From contig NW_003314350.1 in the NCBI RefSeq assembly GCF_000143415.4, positions 124,001 to 188,000 on the forward strand: a stretch of DNA of 64,000 nt. The letters run 5' to 3'. Source of the stretch: Selaginella moellendorffii. Lineage: Eukaryota > Streptophyta > Lycopodiopsida > Selaginellales > Selaginellaceae. This document shows, piece after piece, positions 36,517-48,600 of this stretch. The translations under genes and the position numbers were made by a program. How positions within the stretch are numbered: the stretch's first letter is position 1; each line of letters begins with the position of its first letter. Below the pieces are notes generated by a model. It had not been told where the DNA came from and searched no databases. It was given only the letters and a program-made list of their open reading frames with translations.

Positions 36517-38930
36517 ATGGGAGGCGAGGATAATCTCGATGCCGCGCCTGTCATGCCGCCGAATTTCGGCGCTGCGTCGATCGATGCGCACAAGGAGGGC
36601 CAGGAGAGGGAGATCGGCAAGCACGGATTGAAGAAGCTCCTTGTCAAGGCCGGGGAAGGATGGGAGAGGCCGAGCACTGGGGACGAGGTCAAAGGTATGA
36701 AGTGCTCGTGGTTAGAGAGATTGGCACTAATGAGAAGAAAATGTGTGTTTTCTTTGTAGTTCACTACACTGGCATGCTTCTCGATGGAACCGAATTTGAT
36801 TCCAGTAGAGATCGAGGAGAGCCTTTCTCATTCAAGCTTGGTGTTGGTAACCATCACGTCTTTTCGATCGTTTTGCCTACCTTGATACCTCATTTTTCAC
36901 GTTTTATCTTTGTTTGCGCAGGTCAAGTTATCAAGGGATGGGACCATGGCATTTCTACAATGAGGAAAGGAGAGACTGCTACATTTACAATTCCGCCAGA
37001 GCTTGCCTACGGAGAAGCTGGCGCTGGCCCGTCGATTCCCGGCAATGCAACGCTCAAGTTCGATGTGGAGCTGCTCTCGTGGGACAGCATCAAGGAAATT
37101 TGCAAGGACGGAGGCATTTTAAAGAAGATTGTGGCCGAGGGTCGCAACTGGGCGACTCCCAAGGATGACGACGAAGTTCTGGGTGAGTTTTTGATATTTA
37201 AAAGCTATAGTGAAACGACTTTTGATTGTTGCTGGCAGTGAGATTTGAGGCGAAGCTGGAAGATGGAACTGTCGTGGCAACAACGCCACTGGCTGGAGTT
37301 GAATTTCGCGTCACAGATGGTGAGCTCCCACCGTTTACCTTTATACCATCCAATCATCTACAGCTTATTTACAGTGTATGCTCTGTTGCAGGATACCTTT
37401 GCCCCGCTATCAGCAAGGCTGTGAGAACCATGAAAAGGGAGGAGAAAGTTATTCTCACGGTAAAGTCGCAATGTAAGAATGAGCAGAATGAAAATTCCAG
37501 CATCTCCTTGTCTAACGTTGTAGCTATAACTGATAGATGGATTTGGAGAAGCTGGGAAGAAGGCACACGGTAATGAATGTGCTATTCCGCCAAACGCGAG
37601 TTTGATTATCAGCTTAGAGCTTTTGTCGTGGAGAGTCGTAGACTATATCACGCCGGATAGGAAGGTTGTGAAGAAAATTCTCAAGCAGGGTGAGGGTTAC
37701 GAAATGCCTAACGATGGATCACTTGTTAAAGGTAAGAAAGGTCGATTATCGTCTTTTAGTGTTGCTATGTCTATAAATCTTGCAGTCAAGTACGTGGGAA
37801 AGCTTGCAAATGGGAGGGTGTTTGACGAGAGAGGCCTAGCTGGTGAACTGTTCGAATTCAGAGTTGATGAAGGTAATATTGCAAGTTTTTCTCCGTGAAA
37901 CAGATTCTAAACTCTACCTTTGTGTGTGAAGAACAAGTGATATCTGGATTGGATAAAGCTGTTTCTAAAATGAAGAAGGGAGAGGTTTCCCTGATTACCA
38001 TTGATCCTGAGTATGGCTATGGTAATTCTGTCACTCGTGGAAGTTTGAGCCTTATACCTGCGAATTCAACGCTTACCTACGAACTGGAGCTGGATTCTTT
38101 CGTAAAGGTGGGGAAGTCTACATTTACTCACAATGATAATGCTTGGTACAGGAAAAGGATCCATGGGATATGGATACAGGGGAAAAGCTGAAAGCTGCCG
38201 GTCAGAAGAAAGAAGACGGGAATGCTCTTTTTAAAGCCGGTAAATATCAGCGCGCCTCAAGCAAGTATGAAAAGGTATTGTTTCACGAAAGCTAAGCGAT
38301 GAGCTGACCCCTCGTCTTTCCGCAGGCCATAAAGTACATCCAGCACGATAACTCCTTCAGTGAGGAGGAAAAAAAAGTCGTAAAGAAACTCAGGGCCAGC
38401 AGCAATCTGAACAATGCGGCGTGTAAGCTAAAGCTGAAGGAATACCAGGAAGCAGCAAAACTATGCACAACGGTACATTTAATTTTGCAGGTATTTGGTT
38501 GAAGGCTTTCTTCCTCCCAGGTTTTGCAAGTGGAGTCCCAGAATGTGAAGGCTTTGTATCGGAGAGCACAGGCTTACGTTGAAACTTTGGACTTGGATCT
38601 GGCCGAGTGGGATCTAAGGAAAGCGTTGGAGCTTGATCCCAATAACAGGTAACTCTGCCTAGTCCTCTATCAACGTGCTTCACATTTTCTCCTTGTTTTT
38701 TTCTTTTTGCGAGGCAGGGAGGTGAAGGTCGAGCTAACAAGGCTAAAACAAAAGGTTTGCGAGTACAACAAGATACAGGCGAAGATGTACGGAAACATGT
38801 TTGCTCGTCTAAGCAAGAAGGTGGAAGATAGAGGAACGGAGGTACAAGAGGTAAGCGAGCTTTCGAAGTTGCAAATGGCTTTAGCTGACATAGTGCTGTG
38901 CAGCCGGAGCGCATGGTAACGGAGAATTAG
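36517..38930 (+). CDS. FKBP62/ROF1-like peptidyl-prolyl isomerase, three FKBP domains plus TPR
   Basis: Thirteen exons: 36517-36694, 36760-36846, 36922-37182, 37239-37319, 37392-37472, 37537-37731, 37786-37872, 37932-38107, 38152-38274, 38326-38472, 38521-38648, 38718-38850 and 38904-38930. They join in phase to 567 residues. Domain 1 ([41 protein letters not shown]) keeps the active-site aromatic residues; domains 2 ([13 protein letters not shown]) and 3 ([17 protein letters not shown]) are more diverged. A TPR region follows ([41 protein letters not shown]), then a basic, calmodulin-binding-like helix. These cytosolic/nuclear immunophilins bind HSP90 through the TPR and help in heat acclimation. 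Confidence 0.96.
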
Positions 38931-39035
38931 AGCCTGATCCTTCGTGATCCGCAATTTTGAGGTTAGCTTGGTTGTTTTAACCGCCCTAGGTGCCCTCCAA
39001 GCGCAAAGAAGTTTTGTTTCTGAGAAGCCAAGGAA

Positions 39036-39578
39036 ATGAGTCGACAACCATTGGTGGAAGTAGAGCTGTTTATCGATGGTAAAGGGCCGGAGCATGTTTT
39101 CAAGGCCCCGCTTGGGGGCTGGGATCAGAACCGGCTCGACTTGGAACAGATCATGATCGACTACAAGCTGCGAGCAATCTATGCCTACTCGCTGAGTAGT
39201 GGGCGAGGCCAGCGGCTGCGCTACAATCCCAGGAATGGCCTCTCGATGCTTCCTTACTCCGGCAAGAGCGATAGCATCATTCGACTCGATGGCGATCCAA
39301 AGGTTCGAAAGTTCTCCATTTTATTTTTCCGAAAGTTCTACCTTGAATGGATTTCTATGATTTTGCAGAGGTCGCGGCTGGTGCCAGTGATAAAAATTGG
39401 TGTTGGAATCGGCTTCATCGTCGCGATGGTAACTTGCATCTTTGTGGATTTTAGTAGCGACTGGATCCAGGCTCTACGCAACGCAAGCGCTGGGAGGATG
39501 ATGCTGGTGGTTTGTTTCGTCACCATGATCATCCTCCAGATCTCGAGACAGGCCAGGTCTCACAAGAAGAGGCTCTAA
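39036..39578 (+). CDS. Small conserved membrane protein of unknown function
   Basis: Exons 39036-39302 and 39369-39578 give 158 residues. The soluble N-terminal half (VEVELFIDGKGPEHVFK, GGWDQNRLDLEQI, SSGRGQRLRYNPRNG) is followed by two transmembrane segments (VIKIGVGIGFIVAMVTCIFV and MMLVVCFVTMIILQI) and a basic tail RQARSHKKRL, which recalls an ER-retention-type lysine end. The intron could be retained in frame, lengthening the protein. It lies only 105 bp after the FKBP stop. I believe similar plant proteins exist but cannot name a function. Confidence 0.85.
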   Translation: MSRQPLVEVELFIDGKGPEHVFKAPLGGWDQNRLDLEQIMIDYKLRAIYAYSLSSGRGQRLRYNPRNGLSMLPYSGKSDSIIRLDGDPKVRKFSILFFRKFYLEWISMILQRSRLVPVIKIGVGIGFIVAMVTCIFVDFSSDWIQALRNASAGRMMLVVCFVTMIILQISRQARSHKKRL

Positions 39579-39646
39579 GATCTGGAAGTGATAGACAAGT
39601 AAAAAGACAAGTGAGAAGTTTTACTCTTTTACGCATCACTCCTCTT

Positions 39647-40483
39647 TTACGCATCACTCTCTTCGTCTGGGAGGTAAGTCAAGCGAAAGATGGGATGGTT
39701 GACAGTTCGAACGCCCTGTAAAAGTGCTTCTTGATGAGTAAATAAAGTTCTCTTTTTTACGTGAGTAGAACTTACTTGCCAGAGCCATTGTGGAATCCTT
39801 GGAGGAATGAGTATGCTCCCTTGGAAGGACTCCACAAACTGGGACTCCTCTCGAGAAATCTCTCCGGTTCTCTGGAATCGACAAAACTCCGCCGTCGATG
39901 TGGATAAGTTCCAGCACTGGAGCTTTCTCAGACACATTACCTGATCCACAGAAAATCACCACCTCGTGAAAAAAATAAAACGAAGTAAAAACTGTTACTT
40001 ACCACAAGGCCGGTGACATGAGCTCCATCCAAGCAGTGCAAGTAAGCCGGCAAATTCTCCACGGAGATTATCCTGTGAAGGATTTCCACAACTTGGTTGT
40101 GGGAGAGTGTCACGACATCCTGCCAAAGTTAAGAGAATTTCAGAAGAATTTACTCGAGAAGGATCAAAACAATAGACCTGGAATTTGTCCACATGAAAGT
40201 GCTGCAGATGGATCCCTTGGTCTTGACAAAAGCTCCTGAGATCTTTGTTGGGTTGAGCCTCTGGAGTGAGCGATACTATCGTCTTCAAGTGTAGCCGCTT
40301 CAAGAATCTAAAGTTCTTCATCGTTGGGTAAGCCCCCCTGTGCAAGAAAGAAGAAAATTCTCTAGAGTTAGTACTCCTCTAGAAAGGAGAAAGATCAAAA
40401 GCTTACCTGTACAGCGATTCTTCCACAATCGCATACCTGAATGGAGGAATGAGCTGCGTCTGGAAGCTCTTGGCTGTCTCCAT
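39647..40483 (-). CDS. Oca6-like atypical protein-tyrosine-phosphatase-fold protein
   Basis: Exons 40483-40407, 40337-40178, 40119-40003, 39940-39776 and 39715-39647 give 195 residues. The N terminus PPFRYAIVEESLYRGAYPTM, FLKRLHLKTIVSLTPE, and then HFHVDKFQ and NLPAYLHCLDGAHVTG are features of the Oca/Siw14 group of atypical dual-specificity phosphatases. The P loop reads H-C-L-D-G-A-H-V-T-G: the nucleophile Cys is present but the usual Arg (HCxxGxxR) is Val, as in yeast Oca6-like members, so catalytic activity is doubtful. The start is 74 bp downstream of the PHD gene stop, on the same strand. Confidence 0.9.
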
Positions 40484-40556
40484 ACCCTCTCAAACAGTAG
40501 CCTACAAACCTATACCTTCTAAAGACGAAAAAACAAAGTTGTCTAGCTTGCCTTGT

Positions 40557-42877
40557 CTACCTCTCTCTCTTTCCCAAAAGCCGAACTTTTTCCTTGCCGT
40601 ATTTGAGAGTCTTCTTGTCACCGTTGTCAAAATTTACTGTGAACTGCGATCTGCGTTGCTGCACGTGAGTTATCGTTCCCTTCAACCTGAACACGAGAGT
40701 GGTTATAGTTAGTGTTCTTGGTATATGAAACTTTCCCGCTCACCATGTTTTATCAGACGATCGGCAGACTTCCACTCTCTTCGTCACTGCGTCCGAGCCA
40801 AGCCGGTGGAGAATAGATGTGTCGTCTTCATCCGATTCTACTGCGTCCGCGACCTCCTCCTCCTGTGAGCTCGCTGGCCTTTTCCTTTTGCTTCTCTGTC
40901 CCCGAGCTGTGTTGGAGGCTTCCACAACTTCGGTGCCCGACGGCTTTTTTATCTTGAGCTTGAGCGTCTTTCTCTCGGTTTCCGGGGGCTCAACGTTGTC
41001 ACTCCTGGACCTTTTCTTGGATGAGTCGGCGGCTTCTTCACTCGACTTTCCTCTTGCTTTCGCGCTGCTATTCACTTTAAACACCCATTTCCCTTCCTTT
41101 CTGGCGGGTGCTGAAGCTGGTGCTTGCTCGTCGTCAGAGGACGGACACAGTCTAGCCATCTCGGATTCCGAAGGAAGACCAGCTGAAGCACGCAAGCTTT
41201 TAATCTGATCCCGATCTGCCTCGTCTTTGCGTTTCCATAATTCAACCACTGCTTCCTCGACACTCGTCGCCTAAGGGGGAAAACATGTTTGTGCAGCGAA
41301 ATAGCAAGATGGCAGTATAAATTACCTGGAAGCATTCTCCACGACAGGCAGCACATGTGAAACGCAAATTTTGTATCGTTTGAAACTCCTGATATTTTTC
41401 ATCGCTACAAGTAACAAACAAGGAAATTAATGTGCGCTAAAGCAGTTGATAAAAACATTACCTGATGCCTTCACAGACACAATGAACCCAATGCTCACAA
41501 CCATCACATAAAACCATGGGCGTCGGCTCTGATTCTCTGTACACCTGATAAGACAAAGCATGAAAATATTGTCTTTGATTGACAATGACAATACCTTCAT
41601 GCAGATTGGACAGTATTTATCTTTCACAAACAGTCGTCCGCAAGCATCGCAAAACAGATACGAGTGGAACCACCTGTGAAAAGAAAGAATCATAAAGAAC
41701 TTATGCTAAGGACACGAAGTACGTACCTTGAACTAGAACCCCCTCCAGGAACACGAGTACCACAGCTATGGCACTGCGAGTGTTTTGGACAAAGAAATGG
41801 TCCTTTTGCCGGAGCCTGTGAAACCCAAACAGTCATAAAAGTTCGACGAAGTAATAAGTCTCTACCTTAGCACCACTTTGCTTGCAGTTATTGTGGTGAG
41901 CTTCATCGCATCTTTTGCAAAACAAGAGCCTGTTGGGATCACCCGTAACTTTGCAATCCTACATCAATTATGCTCAGATAAAACGATGTCAACCTGACAA
42001 GAAAAAAACTCACTTCACACGTCCGGCAATGCAAACAACGCCAAGAAGCCCAGTTGAATAAATCTGCATCGACCATTCGAAGTAAATGACCATCCTCTAT
42101 CACAGCAAAACTCACCTCGATTTCCTGCCCAGTCTTTCAAACATTTGCGGTGGAATCGTCGGTCACATCCCTGGCAAGTTAGCATCCTTTCCTGCTTCTT
42201 ACTCTCGGCTTCTGCCAGTTGACATAGCCCGCAGAATATCTCCTCGGGAGGAGCAACGCTTTCTTCCGGCTGAGAAGGCGTACTCACTTCCCCTCCTCCA
42301 TCATCTGGTGTCTAAGAAACCAAGAAAAAAAATTCCATCGCTTACAAACAAAAGGAAGAAGATCGAAGCGAGGTACCTGATAGTCTGGTTGATTGTCCTC
42401 CGCTGGCACGCTTTGTTCTTCGATCTCCGGCTCTGGCTCTGGTTGCTCTGGTTGCTCTGGCTCCTCCTCTTGCTCGGCTTCGTGATCGGCCTCAGGTTCT
42501 GGCACTGACTCTAGAATTTTTTCTTCTTCCTGTGCTTGGAGCTCCTGAGGATCTTGAGGAGCGCCTCCATCTTCCTCGGCCGCTGCCGCTGCCACCGACG
42601 TGGATGGTTTCTTCTTTTTCTTCTTTGAGGACTCCTTGGACTGCCGCGGCACGAGAACCTCAACCGTGTCCTCGCCAGTCGTGATCATCAGTGGAGACTT
42701 CGCCAGGAGCTTCTGGAGAGCCGCCGCATTGCGTAAGAACGCGTCCTTGCCGCCGAGCTTGCGCAGCGGCCCTGACGATCCGAGCGCGCAGTTGCAAATC
42801 TTCCGGCTGCCAAGACAACCTCGATCTAGATCGGGAGAGTAAGAGAATCGCTTACCAGGTGAGAGGACATGCCACAT
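40557..42877 (-). CDS. PHD-finger protein (plant PHD/RING-type chromatin reader)
   Basis: Ten exons: 42877-42377, 42311-42116, 42063-42014, 41958-41866, 41815-41727, 41673-41595, 41544-41462, 41404-41326, 41270-40744 and 40686-40557, 608 residues in phase. The N terminus MWHVLSPGKRFSYSPDLDRG is followed by CNCALGSSGPLRKLGG and an acidic Glu/Pro-rich stretch. Cys/His-rich modules follow: FCGLCQLAE..CQGCDRRFHRKC, CLHCRTCEDCK, FCKRCDEAHHNNC, FCDACGRLF..YCPICMK and VLCDGCEHWVHCVCEGI. A basic Ser/Lys-rich region and a Tudor/Agenet-like end (GTITHVQQRRSQFTVNFDNG) complete it. It is presumably a nuclear histone-tail reader; the target mark cannot be told. The order of Zn fingers suggests an extended PHD region. 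Confidence 0.93.
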
Positions 42878-42989
42878 GAAACGCCATCGCCTCCAGCTTC
42901 TTCCAGCCCTAAATTATAAGAGCTATTTAAATTCATTAACGCTTAATTATTTTAAATGGAAATATAATTTATGTATTTTTGTACTTTAT

Positions 42990-42995
42990 AAATTT
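42990..42995. other. Target site duplication (left) of LTR element
   Basis: AAATTT precedes the 5' LTR; the same six bases follow the 3' LTR at 61258-61263. Confidence 0.85.
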
Positions 42996-43167
42996 GTGAG
43001 GGCCAAGTGTACGGATACGATGCCGTATACTAATATTAGCGTAGTGGATTTTGGTAGCCGTCGGATTGGTTTCAATCCGGACCACTTGCTCCTGTATATA
43101 AACTAGGGTTTTTGGGCTAATTGATATGCACATTTCTATATTCCCTTTCCATATTCCAGGCACTCAC
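42996..43167 (+). repeat. 5' LTR (172 bp)
   Basis: It starts GTGAGGGCC and ends GCACTCAC, giving a 5-bp inverted terminus GTGAG/CTCAC. TGTATATAAAC (about 43093-43103) may be the promoter TATA. It is very short for a plant gypsy LTR. Confidence 0.95.
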
Positions 43168-43168
43168 A

Positions 43169-43186
43169 TTGGTGGAGGTGAGGGGC
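43169..43186 (+). other. Probable primer binding site
   Basis: TTGGTGGAGGTGAGGGGC starts 2 bp after the 5' LTR. Its TGG start fits a tRNA 3' CCA end, but it is not the common initiator-Met complement; the primer tRNA is not identified. Confidence 0.45.
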
Positions 43187-43393
43187 ACCTTTGATTATCC
43201 CTGAGGAGTGCTTGGATTTGGGATTTTGATTTAGATCTAGCTTTTGCATCGTCTAGATCTAGCTTTTTCCATTTCCTTTCTTTTGTTCTTTCTTTTGGTT
43301 TAGATCTAGCTTTTTGCGTTGTCTAAATCTACCATTTCCTTCTAGCTTTTTGTCATCTCTCTTCTTTTGCTCTTTCTTTTTCGTTCATCTTCA

Positions 43394-44325
43394 TGGCAGA
43401 TCCGCAATCTCCTCCTTTGACTCTAGAGCAGCAGTTGGTACAATTGCTTGATGCTATGCGCTTGTAATTGAACAACCAAACTCAGTTGATGGCGGCGTTC
43501 ACGGCACGTGGTACAACTCCTCCTGCTCTTGGTGCTAATCCTCGCGTTCGGCCGGAGTTCTTTCGCGGGAATCCTGGGGATGATGTGTACCATTGGTTCG
43601 ATCACTTCACGGTGATTGCCACATATCATTCTTGGGATGATGCTCGACGTTTGCGTGAGTTTCCCATGTGTCTCCAAGGGACGGCGTTGCAGTGGTACAA
43701 TGGTTTGAGCGCAGCCACTCGTGGGGATTGGAGTGTTCTCCCGGACGTCTTCAAACGCGCCTTCGGACATGCCGATGATTGTGATGATGCTTTCCAACAA
43801 TTGCATCGTCTTCGCCAAGGGCCATCTGAGTCAGTGATGCAATTTGGCGTTCGTTTCCGAAGTCTTTTGCTTCGTGCGGAGCCAAATATGTCGGAGCGGA
43901 TCAAGCTAGGAATGTTGTGGCCAGCACTTCGTCAAGATCTTGTCGGACTTGTGCATGCACTTGCTCTTGCCACCCTTGATGATGCTCTTCGCTTGGCACA
44001 ACGTTATGAGACGTCGCCTCTTCCACTTCTCGCTGCACGTCCTTCCGCTCCACTTCCTATGGGTGATGGTCCTATTCCAATGGAGGTTGATGCTGCTGCT
44101 GCTCGAGTCCAAGGACAAGCGCGAGGACGTGGTCGTGGCCGTGATGTTCGCTGCTGGGCGTGTGATGAAGTTGGTCATACTTATCGGCGTTGCCGTCGTT
44201 TTCCGGATTGGCGACCTCTATTTCCTGGGTGGAGACCTTGGCGTCAGCAACGTCCCGTGGGTGCTGCTGCAGTGGAAGGTCTGGACACTGAGATGCATCC
44301 GGGAAACGAGGAGTCGCGCGAGTAA
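43394..44325 (+). pseudogene. gag of the split gypsy element, one in-frame stop
   Basis: The ATG at 43394 opens MADPQSPPLTLEQQLVQLL and meets TAA at 43465; the same frame then runs open to 44325. The capsid reads YHWFDHFTVIATYHSWDD, LQGTALQWYNGL and ESVMQFGVRFRSLLLRA, and the zinc knuckle is CWACDEVGHTYRRC. The stop codon overlaps the pol start as TAATG (44323-44327). If the TAA is a CAA change, 5' capsid residues are the only part affected. Confidence 0.85.
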
Positions 44326-47300
44326 TGGAGGGACCTTGCGCGAATAAATCAGTGACCCCTCCATCTTTCTTTTGGGAGTATCATCAAGGGGTTCACTCGG
44401 CACCGGTTCATCCCGTGTTTACTTTCCAAGCTCGTTTTTATAACAAGAGGTTTCCTATTATTCTCTCCGTGTTGGTTGATACAGGTTCGAGTTTATCTTC
44501 TATTGCTCGACCTGTTACCACACGTTGTCGTCTACACTTGCGTCATGCGACGGAACCAGTTTTCATTCTTTATGGCAACGGCCGTACACATGCATGTGCA
44601 CGGGATGAGGTGGACCTGGTTGTGCGTGTGGGCGATCTCGAACTTGAGTTGCAGTCGTTGCGGGTGGTGCCAAGTCAAGCTTTTGACCTCATTCTTGGTA
44701 TGGATTGGTTGCAGGGCAATCATGCCAAGTGTGACTTTGAGGCTTCTCCCCCTTGTCTCATACTTCCTTATGTTTCATCCATTCCTCTCACTTCCATACC
44801 TCTTCGTCCCTCTACTTCTACCTCTGCTTCCATTACTTTTGTTCCCCCACTCTTTCCTTTTGTGTTTCCATCTTGTTCTGCTTTTCCCTTTTCCGATCCC
44901 TCCGACGATCTTTGTGTTGCAGCAATTGACCGGCTCATGAAAGAGTATTCTGATCTCTTTGAATTTGACCTATCGTCTGGGGCCAAGATTGCCACACGTC
45001 ATCCGATTCCAACCGGGGATGCTCGTCCAATCAAGGTTCCTGTTCGTCGTCGGTCACCTAAGGAGATCAAGATTTTACGAGCCAACGTCAAGGAAATGCT
45101 GGAGAAGGGTGTTATTCGGAAGTCGCGGAGTCCTTGGGCATGTGAACCTCATCTTGTGACGAAGCCTGATGGGAGTATTCGTTTCTGCATCGACTATCGC
45201 CCGTTAAACGAAGTGACGATCCCAGATGTGTATCCTCTTCCTCACACTGCTGATCTCTTAGATCGTCTGGGGCGAAGTCGTTGGTTCACCAAGCTAGATC
45301 TTGCTTCTGGGTATTGGCAAGTACCAATGGCCGAAGAAGATATTCCTAAGACTGCTTTTCGTACACCATTTGGTTTGTACGAGTTCTTGGTGATGCCGTT
45401 TGGTTTGAACAATGCTCCCGCAACTTTCCAGCGGATGATGGACGAGGTTCTTTGCGATATGCCGGAAGTGACTGCTGACTTCATTGATGATGTCTTGATC
45501 CACTCGGAAGGGATGTGGGAGGAGCACGTTCGTAATGTTTGTAAAGTGTTGGATCGGCTACGGGATGTTGGTTTAAAGCTGAAGCGGTCAAAGTGCGTGT
45601 TTGGGTCCAAGGACACAACTTATCTTGGGTACCGTATTTCTCGTGAGGGTTTGCAAGTTGATCCTGACAAACTTGTGGCTGTTCTAAAGTTCCCTACTCC
45701 GAAATGTGTGAATGATGTGCAACACTTTTTGGGTAAGGTGCAGTATCTCGGTCGTTTTGTGGATCATCTTTCCGATCGCACTACACCATTGCGAGCGTTG
45801 CTGAAGTCATCAACGTCATCTTTCATCTGGTCTCCGGATTGTGAGCGGGCGTTCGTGGATCTCAAAGAGCTATTGACGACTCCTCCGGTTTTGGCATATC
45901 CTGACTACACTCGACCTTTTATTTTGCGCGTGGATGCTTCTGACATTGGTCTTGGAGGTGTGTTGATGCAAGAGAGCTCGAGTGTGCCTGGTCAGCGCCA
46001 TCCCATTGCATACATAAGCCGTACATTACAACCAGCGGAGATGAACTACTCCACGACGGAGAAGGAGTGTTTAGCAGTAGTCTGGGGTTTCGAGAAACTT
46101 CATGCATATCTACATGGTTCTCGGACATTACTTGAAGGTGACCATGCTGCTGTTACTTCATTATTGAAGCGGAAGAACCTGGTTGGTCGTACGGCTCGAT
46201 GGGCTTTGAAGCTTCAGATATATGATTTCGATGTTGTTCATCGCCCAGGGAGTTCTATGGCTGATGCTGATGCCCTTTCTCGAGCTCCTCTTCCTTCTCC
46301 ACTCACTTCTCATGTTTCTGACGAACCTATTGTTCCAGCGTCTGTGGATTTTCTAGATGAGGATTCTGTGCCGTCGGCGGTTGCCGTCCTTGACATTCAG
46401 TGTCCACAGGGCGCAGAGCAAGATCTACCTTCTCTTGATGAGGTTCGCGAGGCTCAAACGATTGAGCCGTGGATTCGAAGGCTTCGAGATGGGTTTGAGA
46501 ATCCTGCATCACTTGCTGATGACTTGCCTTTCCGGCATTTACATTCTCAATATCGCCTTGAAGATGGCCTTCTTTATTTTGTGGGGACGGATCCTGATGA
46601 TCATTTACGGTTGGTGGTGCCTTCGGTGTTTATTCCGCGGTTTCTCCATGCCTACCATGATTCTCCTGTTCTAGGTGGGCATATGGGACACCGTCGTGTC
46701 ACCGAGAAGCTGCGCAGGTCTTTCTATTGGCCGGAGATGCGACGTGATATTATCCGGTATGTGCGTAGCTGCGTTTGGTGCCAAGCTCGTAATACTCCCC
46801 CTTGTGCTGCGGAAGGACGGTTGGAGTCAATTGCAGTTTCCCGTCCGTTTGAGTTTGTGGCGTTTGATCTTATGGGACCTTTTCCACGATCGACTGCTGG
46901 CAATGAGTATGTTATTATTGCTTCTGACTACTTGACTCGTTGGGTGGAAGTTGGTGCTCTTGCTAGCGCCTCTGCAACTGCTGTTGGATACTTCCTCCTC
47001 AATCGAGTGGTGTTCCAGCATTCTTGTCCAGAGCGGATTCTTTCGGATAATGGTCCTGCATTTATGGCTGAGGTATTTCATGTTTTGACATCTCGGTTGG
47101 GAATACGCCACACTTTTACGAGTGCTTATCATCCACAATCAGACGGTCTGGTGGAACGGCTCGTTCGGACATTCAAAGGGGTGATTGCGAAGTATGTGAA
47201 CTTTCAGCATTCGGATTGGGATGGTTATTTGCCGTCTCTTCGGTATGCCTATGTCACAGGGGTGCAGAGTTCTGTTGGTGCTTCACCATATAAACTTCTA

Positions 47301-47395
47301 TATGGTCATGATCCAATTTTACCAACAGAGCTGGGTTTACCTTCGTGATTGCCACGAGCTCCTGATGCTAGGTCATGGGATCAGTATTTGACAAA
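44325..47395 (+). pseudogene. pol (PR-RT-RNase H-IN) of the split gypsy element, 5' part
   Basis: An open frame of 1007 residues runs to a TGA at 47346, and the coding sense continues in frame to the transposon border at about 47396. Protease: LVDTGSS (residues 50-56). RT: CIDYRPLN, YPLPHTADLLDRLG, FTKLDLASGYWQVP and FIDDVLIHSEG. RNase H: ILRVDASDIGLGGVL, NYSTTEKECLAVVW. Integrase: HDSPVLGGHMGHRR..CVWCQ (HHCC), FDLMGPFPRS, ILSDNGPAF and HPQSDGLVERL. All catalytic residues are present; the TGA would cut off the integrase C-terminal part even without the nested element. Confidence 0.95.
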
Positions 47396-47418
47396 AGCTC
47401 TATTTCGTTAAAGTGGGA
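47396..47418 (+). repeat. Left terminal inverted repeat
   Basis: AGCT-CTATTTCGTTAAAGTGGGA; exact reverse complement of the right end. Confidence 0.95.
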
Positions 47419-48054
47419 TTTATTCAGTAAAATGGGACTAGGTACAAATTTTCAAGTATTTGAAAATGACGTGAAATTATATGTTTTTTGTCCAGGGGCT
47501 AGACATATCTGGGGCATGGTGACTAGCGCGGTGACCTTATGTCCAGACTGAGTCCATCTAGTTGTATAATAAATCTCATTGTCAAGGTGAACAAGCCGAA
47601 TCTGAAGCTAAAGAAAAGCGATGGCATGCGCGCACACACTATTTGTTTGTTCATTGAGCGTGTGGTGAGCTTTCCAAGATGAACATCATTCCTATTAGCC
47701 AGACATATAACTTAATGGTGAGAACATTTAGATATTATTCAATGTTATCTTTTTCTAACGAATCTAATTGTGAAGGTGTAGCAAGAGGCATTGCTAGTCT
47801 GGAGAAGTCATTTAACTCATTTGACCCTTAGTGTATTTTCATGAAACTAAATAACATTCATATTATTAAGGAATTTCTCTAGTACCTTTTTTTTACGACA
47901 TAGAGGCTTGCATTTCTTTCAAAGGTGATTTAGTAAAAGGCCTGAGGGCACATGCCATTCTATTTCTCAGACCGGTATTAAGATATACTAGTGCAAAGGG
48001 AAAAAGGTATTTGGTGATCAAGTAAATGGCATGAGGGCACACGCCATTATAAGC

Positions 48055-48414
48055 CTAAGCGCTAGTGGACACCTCCTTTTTGGTACTCTCAGCGGTACTA
48101 TCATCCTTCTCCGGGTCAGTTGTTTTGCTTTGGATTGTTGTCTCTGACGTTACTGGGGCGTTCTCGATAGTTGTTAATGTTGCCGTTTGTTCAGAAAAAT
48201 GATCACCTGGAGTATAGTACGGGGAGTTTGGAAGACTTATATATTCTACATCTTCACCTATCTCCTTCTCCGTCTCCTTTTCTGCCTCACTTACAGATTT
48301 TGTGCTTGCCATGAGACCGCTCTTCACCCTAAAATATGGAGTTCGTTGTGTTATAAAAGGAAACCAACACACACGCTGCAAGGGAATGATGGTACATAAA
48401 GCACGTAAGCCCAC
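48055..48414 (-). CDS. Acidic hypothetical protein of the DNA transposon
   Basis: The open frame contains a Glu/Ser/Thr-rich stretch (MASTKSVSEAEKETEKEIGE, YYTPGDHFSEQTATL). An internal ATG at about 48312 gives 86 residues. It lies downstream of and in the same direction as the transposase, so it may be an alternative 3' exon. No domain is recognised, and coding status is uncertain. Confidence 0.35.
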   Translation of the reverse strand: MGLRALCTIIPLQRVCWFPFITQRTPYFRVKSGLMASTKSVSEAEKETEKEIGEDVEYISLPNSPYYTPGDHFSEQTATLTTIENAPVTSETTIQSKTTDPEKDDSTAESTKKEVSTSA

Positions 48415-48600
48415 AATATGGGTTTATGTGCCATTAATATGGGCCACACGCCATATTATTAGATTTATGCACGTGTGATTGGTAAATACATATGTCACAT
48501 CATCTTTGTTTTACCTCACACACTATATCAAGCCTCCTCTGATTCAGATTCGGATTGTTCACCTTGAAATAAAATACATTAGAAACTTTGTAAAGGAATA

